From assembly GCA_002551355.1 (NCBI GenBank), contig NTHE01000016.1:1-64000 (forward strand): a stretch of DNA of 64,000 nt. The letters run 5' to 3'. Of the stretch, positions 7,671 to 15,849 are shown piece by piece. This DNA comes from Streptomyces sp. man185. GTDB taxonomy: Bacteria > Actinomycetota > Actinomycetes > Streptomycetales > Streptomycetaceae. The position numbers were made by a program, and so were the translations under genes. Position 1 is the first letter of the stretch; each line of letters begins with the position of its first letter. Below the pieces are notes generated by a model, which was not told the DNA's origin, searched no databases, and worked only from the letters and a program-made list of their open reading frames with translations.

Positions 7671-9176
7671 CTACGCCGCTCCGGCACGGGCCGGGGCGGA
7701 GCCGTCCGCCAGGCGGTCGCCGATGGCCCGGAGGCCGTTCAGGTCGTGTACGTCGCCGGGCAGCGCCGCCACGGCCGTCACCGGCACCTCCGGGTGGAGC
7801 GCGGTGAAGCGGTCGTGGGTGCGGTGTTCGCGGGCGACGACCTGCATGCGCTCGGCATGCAGGCGCAGGAGACCCGCCGTCAGTTCCTCGATGCTGATGA
7901 CGTCGCCGATGGCGTCGGTGGCATCGCTCGTGCCGACGGTGTCCGTCGCCTCGACGGTGTCGTCCTCAGGGGTGGTCGCGGTGGTCGCGATGTTCTCGTG
8001 GGGCGGCTCGTTCTCCGTCGTGTCCTGGTGCTCGGCTGGGGTCTTCGGGCCGGACGCCTGCCCTGCCTCGGGGGAGAGGGGCGGCTCGGTCGTTCCGGAA
8101 GCGGGGACCGCCGGGTCGGGGGCCACCTGGTCACCAAGGCCAGCTTTCCCGGCCCCCTGATCCACAATGCGGGCGTCGTCAAGATTTTCCGCGGCGGTCA
8201 GCGCCTGCTCCGCGGAGAGCCGAGAAGCCTCGCTGCCGTGCACGCGGTTGAGAACCAGACCGGCCAGCGGCATCTTCTCGGCGGCCAGCCGCTCGACGAA
8301 GTAGGCCGCCTCGCGCAGCGCGTCCTGCTCCGGCGTCGCGACCACGAGAAAGGCCGTGCCGGGCGCCTGGAGCAGCTTGTACGTGGCGTCCGCGCGGCTG
8401 CGGAAGCCACCGAACATGGTGTCCATCGCGGCGACGAACGTTTGGACGTCCCGCAGGAACTGGCCCCCGAGCAGCTTGCCCAGAGTGCCGCTCATCATCG
8501 ACATGCCGACATTGAGGAACTTCATCCCGGCCCGGCCGCCCACCTTCGCGGGTGCCATCAGCAGCCGGATGAACTTTCCGTCGAGGAACGACCCGAGCCG
8601 CTTCGGCGCGTCCAGGAAGTCCAGCGCGGAGCGCGAGGGCGGGGTGTCGACGATGATCAGGTCCCACTCGTCGCGCGCCCGCAACTGCCCGAGCTTCTCC
8701 ATCGCCATGTACTCCTGCGTACCGGCGAACCCGGCAGACAGGGACTGGTAGAAGGGGTTCTCCAGGATGGCCTTCGCCCGTTCGGCGTCGGCGTGCGCCT
8801 CGACGGTCTCGTCGAAGGTCCGCTTCATGTCGAGCATCATGGCGTGCAGTTCGCCGTCGCCGTCGATGCCGTCGACGCGCCTGGGGACGTTGTCCAGCCG
8901 GTCGATGCCCATGGACTGGGCGAGCCGGCGCGCCGGGTCGATGGTGAGGACGACGACCTTCCGGCCGCGCTCTGCGGCCCGTACGCCGAGGGCCGCGGCG
9001 GTCGTGGTCTTGCCGACCCCGCCGGAGCCGCAGCACACGATGATCCGGATGCCCGGGTCGTCCAGCAGCGCATCGGTGTCCAGGCCGGCCTCGGGCACGG
9101 CCGTGTCCGACCCGGCCTCGTCCAGGCCGCCGTCCGCCGCCGGGGTCGAATCCGTACCGGCTGTGTCCGCGCTCAT
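7671..9176 (-). CDS. ArsA/Get3-like ATPase, subunit with atypical P-loop
   Basis: This 501-residue protein has a Walker A GSGGVGKTT at 50-58, TIDPARRLAQSMG (switch I region), and VDTPPSRSALDFLDAP (switch II). The C-terminal third (about 330-430) is an acidic, Thr/Glu-rich insertion. ArsA/Get3 ATPases use a signature lysine (GKGG) that reaches across the dimer; here that position is Ser51. Its partner just upstream keeps the lysine, so the pair probably forms an asymmetric heterodimer. It overlaps the upstream gene by four bases. The M. tuberculosis counterparts are Rv3679/Rv3680 (BagA/BagB). A role in arsenite export is unlikely, since no ArsB is present. Confidence 0.88.
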   Translation of the reverse strand: MSADTAGTDSTPAADGGLDEAGSDTAVPEAGLDTDALLDDPGIRIIVCCGSGGVGKTTTAAALGVRAAERGRKVVVLTIDPARRLAQSMGIDRLDNVPRRVDGIDGDGELHAMMLDMKRTFDETVEAHADAERAKAILENPFYQSLSAGFAGTQEYMAMEKLGQLRARDEWDLIIVDTPPSRSALDFLDAPKRLGSFLDGKFIRLLMAPAKVGGRAGMKFLNVGMSMMSGTLGKLLGGQFLRDVQTFVAAMDTMFGGFRSRADATYKLLQAPGTAFLVVATPEQDALREAAYFVERLAAEKMPLAGLVLNRVHGSEASRLSAEQALTAAENLDDARIVDQGAGKAGLGDQVAPDPAVPASGTTEPPLSPEAGQASGPKTPAEHQDTTENEPPHENIATTATTPEDDTVEATDTVGTSDATDAIGDVISIEELTAGLLRLHAERMQVVAREHRTHDRFTALHPEVPVTAVAALPGDVHDLNGLRAIGDRLADGSAPARAGAA

Positions 9177-10147
9177 GCGTCCCCCTCCTCTCCTGCGCCC
9201 TGCTTACGGAGCTCCGTGGCCAGGTCGTGCAGCGCGGCGAGGTCCACCCCGTCGCCGATCAGCGGGAGCTCCGCCGTCGGCAGGCCGAGGCCGGTCAGCA
9301 CCGCGCGCTGCTCCCGCTCCAGGCCGACCCGCTCGGCGTGCTCGGCCGCCTGCGCGATCAGCGGGCGTACGAGAGCGGCGGAACCGGTCACTCCGGCCCG
9401 GGTCAGCGTCTTGGCGATCTCCTTGCGGCGGCCGCCCGCGGCGGTGCGCAGTGCGTCCTCGTCCAGCAGATGCGGGCGGACCATGTTCACGAAGACGCTG
9501 CCCACGGGCAGTTCGGCGGCGCGCAGCTCGGCGATGCCGTCCGCGGTCTCCTGGACCGGCATCTCCTCCAGGAGGGTCACCAGGTGGACCGCGGTCTGCG
9601 GGGACTTCAGGACCCGCATCACCGCCTGCGCCTGGTTGTGTATCGGGCCGATCTTCGCCAGCCCGGCGACCTCGTCGTTGACGTTCAGGAAGCGGGTGAT
9701 CCGGCCGGTCGGCGGGGCGTCCATGATCACGTGGTCGTAGACGAACCGGCCCTGCTTGTCCTTGCGGCGTACGGCTTCGCACGCCTTCCCGGTCAGCAGG
9801 ACGTCCCGGACGCCGGGCGCGATCGTGGTGGCGAAGTCGATCGCGCCGAGCTTCTTCAGGGCCCGTCCCGCGCTGCCGAGCTTGTAGAACATCTGGAGGT
9901 AGTCGAGGAGCGCGCGTTCGGCATCGATCGCCAGCGCGTACACCTCCCCGCCGCCCGGCGCGACGGCGATCTTGCGCTCCTCGTAGGGGAGCGCATCGGA
10001 ACCGAAGAGCTGGGCGATGCCCTGCCTGCCCTCGACCTCGACGAGGAGGGTGCGCCTGCCCTCGGTCGCGAGGGCGAGCGCGAGGGCGGCGGCCACCGTG
10101 GTCTTACCGGTACCGCCCTTGCCGCTGACGACCTGGAACCTGCTCAC
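9173..10147 (-). CDS. ArsA/Get3-like ATPase, subunit with canonical P-loop
   Basis: This 324-residue protein starts SRFQVVSGKGGTGKTT, with the signature Lys10 and P-loop Lys15 both present. Other motifs are LLVEVEGRQGIAQLFG and VIMDAPPTGRITRFLNVNDE. It is the first gene of a two-gene operon and overlaps the second by four bases. The pair probably couples ATP binding to handling of a membrane protein or metabolite; in mycobacteria the orthologues are linked to tolerance of redox stress. I see no transmembrane segment, so it is cytosolic. A divergent gene starts 72 bp away. Confidence 0.9.
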   Translation of the reverse strand: MSRFQVVSGKGGTGKTTVAAALALALATEGRRTLLVEVEGRQGIAQLFGSDALPYEERKIAVAPGGGEVYALAIDAERALLDYLQMFYKLGSAGRALKKLGAIDFATTIAPGVRDVLLTGKACEAVRRKDKQGRFVYDHVIMDAPPTGRITRFLNVNDEVAGLAKIGPIHNQAQAVMRVLKSPQTAVHLVTLLEEMPVQETADGIAELRAAELPVGSVFVNMVRPHLLDEDALRTAAGGRRKEIAKTLTRAGVTGSAALVRPLIAQAAEHAERVGLEREQRAVLTGLGLPTAELPLIGDGVDLAALHDLATELRKQGAGEEGDA

Positions 10148-10219
10148 GTATTCGAGCCTAACCAGTCCTGCCCCGGCCTACGCACGGGACCGTACGTGCC
10201 AGGCGTTACAGTCGGGCCC

Positions 10220-10378
10220 ATGACCAAGTGGGAATACGCGACCGTGCCCCTTCTCGTGCACGCGACCAAGCAGATTCTGGACACCTGGGGCGAGGACGGC
10301 TGGGAGCTGGTCCAGGTCGTTCCCGGCCCGAACAACCCCGAGCAGCTCGTGGCCTACCTGAAGCGGGAGAAGGCGTAG
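10220..10378 (+). CDS. DUF4177-domain small protein
   Basis: This is a 52-residue protein, MTKWEYATVPLLVHATKQIL then WGEDGWELVQVVPGP. The WEY and EDGWELV elements identify DUF4177. The function is unknown. Its TAG shares its last base with the GTG of the RidA gene (10378), so the two are translationally coupled. The same small gene precedes a RidA homologue in mycobacteria (Rv3678A-Rv3678c), which argues that the pair is functional. Confidence 0.88.
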   Translation: MTKWEYATVPLLVHATKQILDTWGEDGWELVQVVPGPNNPEQLVAYLKREKA

Positions 10379-10848
10379 TGGCGGGCGCCGTCGAGGCGCA
10401 GCTCGCCGAGCTCGGCCTGACCCTGCCCGCCGTCGTGCCGCCGCTGGCCTCGTACCAGCCGGCCGTGCAGTCCGGGGTGTACGTGTACACCTCGGGCCAG
10501 CTGCCGATGGTGGACGGCAAGCTCGCCGTCACCGGCAAGGTCGGCGCCGAGGTCACGCCGGACGAGGCGAAGGAGCTCGCGAAGACCTGCGCGCTCAACG
10601 CGCTGGCCGCCGTGAAGTCGATCGCCGGCGACCTGGACCGGATCAAACGCGTCGTGAAGGTCGTGGGCTTCGTCGCCTCGGCCTCCGACTTCACCGGCCA
10701 GCCCGCCGTGATCAACGGCGCCAGCGAGCTGCTGGGCGCGGTCCTCGGCGACAAGGGGGTGCACGCCCGCAGCGCCGTGGGCGTCGCCGTGCTGCCGCTG
10801 GACGCACCGGTCGAGGTCGAGGTCCAGGTGGAGCTCGTCGAGGCCTGA
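10378..10848 (+). CDS. RidA/YjgF-family protein
   Basis: This 156-residue protein fits the RidA family: LPAVVPPLASYQPAVQSG, VYTSGQLPMVDGKL, CALNALAAVKSIAGDLDRI, and a C-terminal RSAVGVAVLPLDAPVEVEV. RidA proteins hydrolyse reactive enamine/imine intermediates released by PLP enzymes. The usual catalytic Arg of the ARxAVxVxxLP region corresponds to ARSAVGVAVLP here, so it looks intact. The trimer active site is built between subunits, so function is inferred. It starts with GTG overlapping the DUF4177 stop. A hairpin follows at 10872. Confidence 0.88.
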   Translation: MAGAVEAQLAELGLTLPAVVPPLASYQPAVQSGVYVYTSGQLPMVDGKLAVTGKVGAEVTPDEAKELAKTCALNALAAVKSIAGDLDRIKRVVKVVGFVASASDFTGQPAVINGASELLGAVLGDKGVHARSAVGVAVLPLDAPVEVEVQVELVEA

Positions 10849-10871
10849 GAACCCTTCTCGCCCGTCCCGCC

Positions 10872-10904
10872 GATCCCGTCCGGTCCCCGCGACCGGGCGG
10901 GATC
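10872..10904 (+). terminator. Hairpin after ridA
   Basis: 14-bp arms (gatcccgtccggtc / gaccgggcgggatc, one mismatch) with a five-base loop lie 23 bp after the stop codon. There is no T-tract, as is usual in this genus. Confidence 0.7.
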
Positions 10905-11024
10905 GCGTGTGTTCGGGTGCGATCGCGTGTACGGGGTATGCCGGGCGTGTGCGGGGCATGTCGGGTCGCCGCGATGATCAGGGAGCCTCTCGAACATCGG
11001 CGCGGTTCCGGATAGCCTCCGGCC

Positions 11025-11918
11025 ATGTCCCAAGGTCAGTGGTACCCCCCGGAATGGCCCGACCGGATCCGGGCCCTCGCCGCCGGTGAGCTGACGGCCG
11101 TGACGCCCCGGAGGGCCGCGACGGTGATGCTGCTCCGTGACGCGGGCGGACAGGGCGAGGCGCGTGGCCCTGTCGTGCACATGCTTCGCCGCCGCACCTC
11201 GATGGCTTTCGCCGGCGGCGCGTACGCCTATCCGGGTGGCGGAGTCGATCCGCGCGACGACGACCGGCTGATCGGGTGGGCCGGGCCCCCGTTGGAGTAC
11301 TGGGCCGACCGGCTCGGCGTGGCGACGGTCACCGAGGCGCAGGCCGTCGTCTGCGCGGCGGTGCGCGAGACGTTCGAGGAGGCGGGCGTCCTGCTCGCCG
11401 GGGAGACCGCCACGACGGTGGTCGGCGACACGACCGGGGAGGACTGGGAGGCCGACCGGGAGGCGCTGGTCGCCCGGGACCTGTCCTTCGCGGAGTTCCT
11501 GGACCGGCGCGGCCTGGTGCTGCGCTCGGACCTGCTGGGCGCCTGGGCGCGCTGGATCACCCCGGAGTTCGAACCGCGCCGCTACGACACCTGGTTCTTC
11601 GTCGCCGCGCTCCCCGAGGGGCAGCGCACCCGGGACGTCTCCACCGAGGCCGACCGCACGGTGTGGATCGCCCCGGTGGAGGCCGCCCGCCGCTACGACG
11701 CGGGCGAGCTGCTGATGATGCCGCCCACCGTGACCACGCTGCGGGCCCTCACGGCGTACAGGACGGCCGCCGAGGCGCTGGAGGCAGCTGACGTGCAGGA
11801 CCTGACCCCGGTCCTCGCGCAGGCCCGTCTGGAGGGCGACGAACTGGTGCTGAGCTGGCCGGGACACGACGAGTTCACCAAGCACGTGCCCACGGCGAAC
11901 CCCGGGGGCGCCGCGTGA
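11025..11918 (+). CDS. NUDIX hydrolase (NUDT19-like)
   Basis: The product is 297 residues. The Nudix box is split by an insertion: GGG at 71-73 is followed about 40 residues later by AAVRETFEEAGVLL, with R114, E115, E118 and E119 as metal ligands. This arrangement resembles the NUDT19/RP2p branch, which hydrolyses CoA or other nucleoside diphosphate derivatives. The SMAFAGGAYAYPGGG stretch before the insert is also typical. The substrate is not deducible. The TGA overlaps the start of the next gene (11915), suggesting co-translation with the MBL hydrolase. Confidence 0.85.
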   Translation: MSQGQWYPPEWPDRIRALAAGELTAVTPRRAATVMLLRDAGGQGEARGPVVHMLRRRTSMAFAGGAYAYPGGGVDPRDDDRLIGWAGPPLEYWADRLGVATVTEAQAVVCAAVRETFEEAGVLLAGETATTVVGDTTGEDWEADREALVARDLSFAEFLDRRGLVLRSDLLGAWARWITPEFEPRRYDTWFFVAALPEGQRTRDVSTEADRTVWIAPVEAARRYDAGELLMMPPTVTTLRALTAYRTAAEALEAADVQDLTPVLAQARLEGDELVLSWPGHDEFTKHVPTANPGGAA

Positions 11919-12751
11919 GCGACGCAGCCGCCCTGCCCGGACAGCCGCGCGGAACCGTGGTCTCCGGACCCGCGACCGCCCGTGCGGTCAACGTCCTCGC
12001 GCCCAACCCGTCCGCGATGACGCTCGACGGGACGAACACCTGGATCGTGGCCGAGCCCGACTCCGGTCTCGCGGTCGTCATCGATCCCGGGCCGCTCGAC
12101 GACGTACACCTGCGGGCCGTGATCGACGCGGTGGAGCGGTCCGGACGGCGCGTGGGCCTCACGCTGCTCACTCATGGGCACCCCGACCACGCGGAGGGCG
12201 CGGGCCGGTTCGCGGAGCTGACGGGAACGAAGGTACGGGCCCTGGACGCGGCGTTGCGGCTGGGCGACGAGGGCCTGGGGGCGGGCGACGTGATCACCAC
12301 CGGCGGCCTGGAACTGCGCGTGGTGCCGACGCCGGGGCACACCGCGGACTCGCTCTCGTTCCATCTGCCCGCCGACCGGGCGGTGCTGACGGGCGACACG
12401 ATCCTCGGCCGCGGTACGACGATGGTCGCGCACCCGGACGGGCGGCTCGGCGAGTACCTGGACTCGCTGCGGCGGCTGCGGTCGCTGACGGTCGACGACG
12501 GCGTCCACACGGTGCTGCCGGGCCACGGTCCGGTGCTGGAGGACGCGCAGGGGGCGGTGGAGTTCTACCTGGCCCACCGGGCGCACCGGCTCGCCCAGGT
12601 GGAGACGGCGGTGGAGGCCGGGCACCGTACGCCGTCGGAGGTGGTGGCGACGGTGTACGCCGACGTGGACCGCTCCCTGTGGCCGGCCGCCGAGCTGTCG
12701 GTACGGGCGCAGTTGGAGTACCTGACCGAGCACGGGCTGATCCAGAGCTGA
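11915..12751 (+). CDS. MBL-fold metallo-hydrolase (LACTB2-like)
   Basis: This 278-residue protein has the beta-lactamase fold motif THGHPDHAEG, with H87, H89, D91 and H92 as metal ligands. Further histidines are in PTPGHTADS and LPGHGP. The C-terminal helix contains RTPSEVVATVYADVD and QLEYLTEHGLI, typical of the LACTB2 branch. Its likely activity is a hydrolase or single-strand nuclease. M. tuberculosis Rv3677c has the same neighbours. The start is GTG, overlapped by the NUDIX stop. It converges with crp, with a hairpin and a palindrome between them. Confidence 0.88.
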   Translation: MSDAAALPGQPRGTVVSGPATARAVNVLAPNPSAMTLDGTNTWIVAEPDSGLAVVIDPGPLDDVHLRAVIDAVERSGRRVGLTLLTHGHPDHAEGAGRFAELTGTKVRALDAALRLGDEGLGAGDVITTGGLELRVVPTPGHTADSLSFHLPADRAVLTGDTILGRGTTMVAHPDGRLGEYLDSLRRLRSLTVDDGVHTVLPGHGPVLEDAQGAVEFYLAHRAHRLAQVETAVEAGHRTPSEVVATVYADVDRSLWPAAELSVRAQLEYLTEHGLIQS

Positions 12752-12764
12752 TGCGACCGGACGC

Positions 12765-12810
12765 CGAAGAGCCCAGCCGACGCACGAACGCAGGTCGGCG
12801 GGGCTCTTCG
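12765..12810 (+). terminator. Hairpin terminator after the MBL gene
   Basis: 17-bp arms (cgaagagcccagccgac / gtcggcggggctcttcg, one mismatch) with a 12-base loop lie 14 bp after the stop. It could serve the convergent crp gene too. Confidence 0.8.
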
Positions 12811-12829
12811 TGTCAGGTCACATCACGAC

Positions 12830-12849
12830 CTCGGTCACCGGTGACCGAG
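12830..12849. promoter_or_regulatory. 20-bp perfect palindrome, MBL-crp junction
   Basis: ctcggtcaccggtgaccgag is fully self-complementary with no loop. That makes it look more like a dimeric-protein binding site or an RNA hairpin in a convergent region than a classical terminator. It lies 25 bp beyond the crp stop. Confidence 0.45.
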
Positions 12850-12873
12850 TCGCTCGGTCGTGTACGGGGCGGG

Positions 12874-13548
12874 TCAGCGTGAACGCTTCGCCAGCCGCTC
12901 CACGTCCAGGAGGATGACCGCGCGGGCCTCCAGGCGCAGCCAGCCGCGGCCCGCGAAGTCCGCGAGCGCCTTGTTGACCGTCTCGCGGGAGGCTCCGACC
13001 AGCTGGGCCAGCTCCTCCTGGGTGAGGTCGTGCACGACGTGGATGCCTTCCTCGGACTGCACGCCGAAGCGGCGCGACAGGTCCAGGAGGGCGCGGGCGA
13101 CACGGCCCGGCACATCGGAGAAGACCAGGTCGGACATCTGGTCGTTGGTCTTGCGCAGGCGCCGAGCGACCGCGCGCAGCAGCGCGGTGGCCACCTCGGG
13201 CCGGGCGTTCAGCCAGGGCTGCAGGTCGCCGTGGCCGAGACCGAGAAGCTTGACCTCGGTCAGCGCGGAGGCGGTCGCCGTACGCGGGCCCGGGTCGAAG
13301 AGCGACAGCTCCCCGATGAGCTCGCCGGGGCCGAGCACGGCCAGCATGTTCTCGCGCCCGTCGGGCGAGGTGCGGTGGAGCTTCACCTTGCCCTCGGTGA
13401 CCACGTACAGGCGGTCACCCTGGTCGCCCTCGTGGAACAGCGCGTCTCCGCGCGCGAGGGTCACCTCACTCATCGAGGCGCGGAGCTCCGCGGCCTGCTC
13501 GTCATCGAGCGCCGCGAAAAGCGGGGCGCGCCGCAGAACGTCGTCCAC
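12874..13548 (-). CDS. crp: Crp/Fnr-family regulator (Crp)
   Basis: This 224-residue protein comprises a cyclic-nucleotide-binding domain (about 1-120, with FHEGDQGDRLYVVTEG and PGELIGELSLFDPGPRTA) and a Crp-type winged helix (about 150-220, with LTQEELAQLVGASRETVNKA). In Streptomyces, Crp binds cAMP and controls germination, growth and antibiotic clusters. It is the counterpart of M. tuberculosis Rv3676. The start is GTG 13548, with AGGAGAG 7 bases upstream on the minus strand. The divergent nth gene starts 371 bp away. A CRP-like box about 65 bp upstream of the start (13611-13626) suggests autoregulation. Confidence 0.93.
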   Translation of the reverse strand: MDDVLRRAPLFAALDDEQAAELRASMSEVTLARGDALFHEGDQGDRLYVVTEGKVKLHRTSPDGRENMLAVLGPGELIGELSLFDPGPRTATASALTEVKLLGLGHGDLQPWLNARPEVATALLRAVARRLRKTNDQMSDLVFSDVPGRVARALLDLSRRFGVQSEEGIHVVHDLTQEELAQLVGASRETVNKALADFAGRGWLRLEARAVILLDVERLAKRSR

Positions 13549-13919
13549 GAGTTCTCTCCTTGTCGGCCTGTCCAGGGAACCGTGGTCCCCATCATGCCGG
13601 ACGGTAAAACAGTGCGATCAATCACAAACCAGTTTGACGCACGGGCGTGCCGGACCCTACGGCAGGGGGCCGATCGGGGGCGGATACGCCGTCACAGGGG
13701 TGGTTGTCGGTGCCTGGCTCTAGGCTGGCCGGGTGTCCGGAACGCCGGGGAGAGCGCAGGCCAACGGGGCTGACGGGGCGCTGGAGGGCGCCGATTCCGC
13801 TGTGGGCGAACAGCCCCGGCCGCGCCCGAAGATTGCCGCGAATGGCTCCCTCGGGGACGCGCACGGTTCCCCCGGGGAGTCGGGGAAGCCGCTCGGGAAG
13901 TCGGCCAGGAGGTCAAGCA
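13549..13919. other. Divergent crp-nth intergenic region
   Basis: The 371-bp gap separates the divergent crp and nth genes. Apart from the CRP-like box near 13611 I see no defined element. It should hold promoters for both genes; no ORF here looks real. Confidence 0.5.
13611..13626. promoter_or_regulatory. CRP-like operator upstream of crp
   Basis: agtgcgatcaatcaca fits the CRP half-site pattern TGTGA-N6-TCACA at 8 of 10 positions (AGTGC-N6-TCACA). It also fits the Streptomyces-style GTG-N6-NNCAC layout. It lies about 65 bp upstream of the crp GTG, on a comparatively A+T-rich stretch where a promoter is expected. Binding is inferred from the pattern only. Confidence 0.5.
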
Positions 13920-14858
13920 GTGTCATCGTCAACGCCCGGCAAAACCGGCAAATCTGGTAAATCCGGAGAGTCCGGGGAGTCCGGCAAAACCGCCAAGGCG
14001 GCCAAGGCAGCCCCGGCGCGCACGCCGGCGGCGACCAAGGCCGCGGCCAAGGCGGCGCCCAAGGGGCCGGCCACGGCAGCCAAGGCGCCCAAGGCCGAGT
14101 CCCATCTCGCCATGGTCCGCCGGGCGCGCCGGATCAACCGCGAGCTCGCCGAGGTCTATCCGTACGCCCACCCCGAGCTGGACTTCCGTAACCCCTTCGA
14201 GCTCCTCGTGGCCACGGTCCTCTCCGCGCAGACCACCGACCTGAGGGTCAACCAGACCACTCCCGCGCTCTTCGCCGCCTACCCCACTCCCGAGGACATG
14301 GCGGCGGCCGTGCCGGAGGAGATGGAGGAGATCATCCGGCCGACCGGGTTCTTCCGGGCCAAGACCAAGTCGCTGCTCGGCCTCTCGGCCGCCCTCCGGG
14401 ACGAGTTCGGCGGCGAGGTCCCGGGGCGTCTGGAGGACCTCGTGAAGCTGCCCGGCGTCGGTCGCAAGACCGCCAACGTGGTCCTGGGCAACGCCTTCGG
14501 CGTCCCCGGTATCACCGTCGACACGCACTTCGGGCGGCTGGTGCGGCGCTGGAAGTGGACGGACGAGGAGGACCCGGTGAAGGTCGAGGCGGTCGTCGCC
14601 GGGATCTTCCCGAAGAGCGAGTGGACGATGCTCTCGCACCGCGTCGTGTTCCACGGCCGCCGGATCTGCCACGCCCGCAAGCCCGCCTGCGGGGCCTGCC
14701 CCATCGCGCCGCTCTGCCCGTCGTACGGGGAGGGCGAGACCGACCCGGAGAAGGCCAGGAAGCTCCTGAAGTACGAGATGGGCGGCTACCCGGGCCAGCG
14801 GCTCAGCCCGCCCGCCGACTACCCGGGCAAGCCCGCGCCCGAGCTGGGGGCCGGGTGA
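13920..14858 (+). CDS. nth: Endonuclease III (Nth-type DNA glycosylase/AP lyase)
   Basis: This 312-residue protein has a flexible Lys/Ala/Ser-rich N-terminus of about 58 residues, then the glycosylase. Helix-hairpin-helix [14 protein letters not shown] carries the catalytic Lys183, VDTHFGRL the catalytic Asp201, and four cysteines C250, C257, C260 and C266 bind a [4Fe-4S] cluster (C-x6-C-x2-C-x5-C). It removes oxidised pyrimidines from DNA and cleaves the abasic site. Start GTG 13920 has AGGAGG seven bases upstream, and the longer in-frame extension has no such site. M. tuberculosis nth (Rv3674c) is likewise next to crp. Confidence 0.95.
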   Translation: MSSSTPGKTGKSGKSGESGESGKTAKAAKAAPARTPAATKAAAKAAPKGPATAAKAPKAESHLAMVRRARRINRELAEVYPYAHPELDFRNPFELLVATVLSAQTTDLRVNQTTPALFAAYPTPEDMAAAVPEEMEEIIRPTGFFRAKTKSLLGLSAALRDEFGGEVPGRLEDLVKLPGVGRKTANVVLGNAFGVPGITVDTHFGRLVRRWKWTDEEDPVKVEAVVAGIFPKSEWTMLSHRVVFHGRRICHARKPACGACPIAPLCPSYGEGETDPEKARKLLKYEMGGYPGQRLSPPADYPGKPAPELGAG

Positions 14859-14882
14859 GGGCCCGGACGCACGCCCCGGACC

Positions 14883-14936
14883 GGATTGACCCCTCGGAGC
14901 GGACTGACCCCTCGGAGCGGATTCACCCCTCAGGAC
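14883..14936. repeat. 18-bp tandem repeat, three units
   Basis: Three consecutive 18-mers (ggattgacccctcggagc, ggactgacccctcggagc, ggattcacccctcaggac) lie between nth and the CoA-type NUDIX gene. The first two differ by one base and the third is diverged. It could be a minisatellite or a protein-binding array. Confidence 0.75.
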
Positions 14937-14993
14937 GGAACGGCTCGGAACGAAATGGCCGACGACAGGCGTTGTGAATCGACGGGGGTGCCT

Positions 14994-15758
14994 ATGACGA
15001 ACACGCACACACACAGCACGACGCAGGCCAGGACCGGCCCCGCCGCCGAGCCGGGTCACGGCCCCGGCTTCGTCAGCCGTGTTCCCGACACGGCCGTCGC
15101 CGTCACCACCGACGGCCTGCCCGCGTGGCTCGATCCCGTCGCCCGCGCCGCCCGCAGCGTCCGGCCGCAGCAGCTCAGCCGCTTCCTGCCGCCCGAGAGC
15201 GGGGCGGGCCGGCAGTCCGCCGTCCTGGTCCTGTTCGGCGAGGGGGAGCGCGGGCCCGAACTGCTCCTCATGGAGCGCGCCGGGACCCTGCGCTCCCATG
15301 CCGGTCAGCCGTCCTTCCCCGGCGGCGCGCTGGATCCCGAGGACGGCGACCAGGCCACCACCGGGCCCCTGCGGGCGGCGCTGCGCGAGGCCGAGGAGGA
15401 GACCGGGCTCGACCCCCGGGGCGTACAGCTCTTCGGCGTGCTGCCCCGGCTCTACATCCCGGTCAGCAGCTTCGTCGTGACGCCCGTGCTCGGCTGGTGG
15501 CGGGCGCCCAGCCCGGTCGGGGTGGTCGATCCGGCCGAGACGGCCCGGGTCTTCACGGTTCCCGTGGCGGATCTCACGGATCCCGCGAACCGGGCCACGG
15601 CCGTTCACCCGAGCGGGCACAGCGGCCCGGCATTCCTGGTCGAATCGGCCCTTGTCTGGGGTTTCACGGCCGGAGTGATCGACCGGATTGTGCACTACGC
15701 GGGATGGGAACGCCCCTGGGACAGGACCAGACAGGTGCCGCTCGACTGGCGCGCATGA
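14994..15758 (+). CDS. NUDIX hydrolase, CoA pyrophosphatase-like
   Basis: The protein is about 254 residues. It has the NudL/UPF0035 signature, LLMERAGTLRSHAGQPSFPGG, followed by the Nudix box LREAEEETGL. The RSHAGQPSFPGG element is the CoA-binding motif of this branch, so the likely reaction is splitting CoA and derivatives to 3',5'-ADP and phosphopantetheine. It is the first of two genes before the protease, as in mycobacteria (Rv3672c-Rv3671c). Start ATG 14994 has a GGGGG element upstream; another ATG at 14955 would add 13 residues. Confidence 0.88.
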   Translation: MTNTHTHSTTQARTGPAAEPGHGPGFVSRVPDTAVAVTTDGLPAWLDPVARAARSVRPQQLSRFLPPESGAGRQSAVLVLFGEGERGPELLLMERAGTLRSHAGQPSFPGGALDPEDGDQATTGPLRAALREAEEETGLDPRGVQLFGVLPRLYIPVSSFVVTPVLGWWRAPSPVGVVDPAETARVFTVPVADLTDPANRATAVHPSGHSGPAFLVESALVWGFTAGVIDRIVHYAGWERPWDRTRQVPLDWRA

Positions 15759-15849
15759 CACGCTGGCTGTCCTGCTGCGCTGTTCCGGGCCCGGCCCGGA
15801 CCCCGTCACCACCGACGGGCCAGGTGACGAAACTGCGAGGCTACAGACG

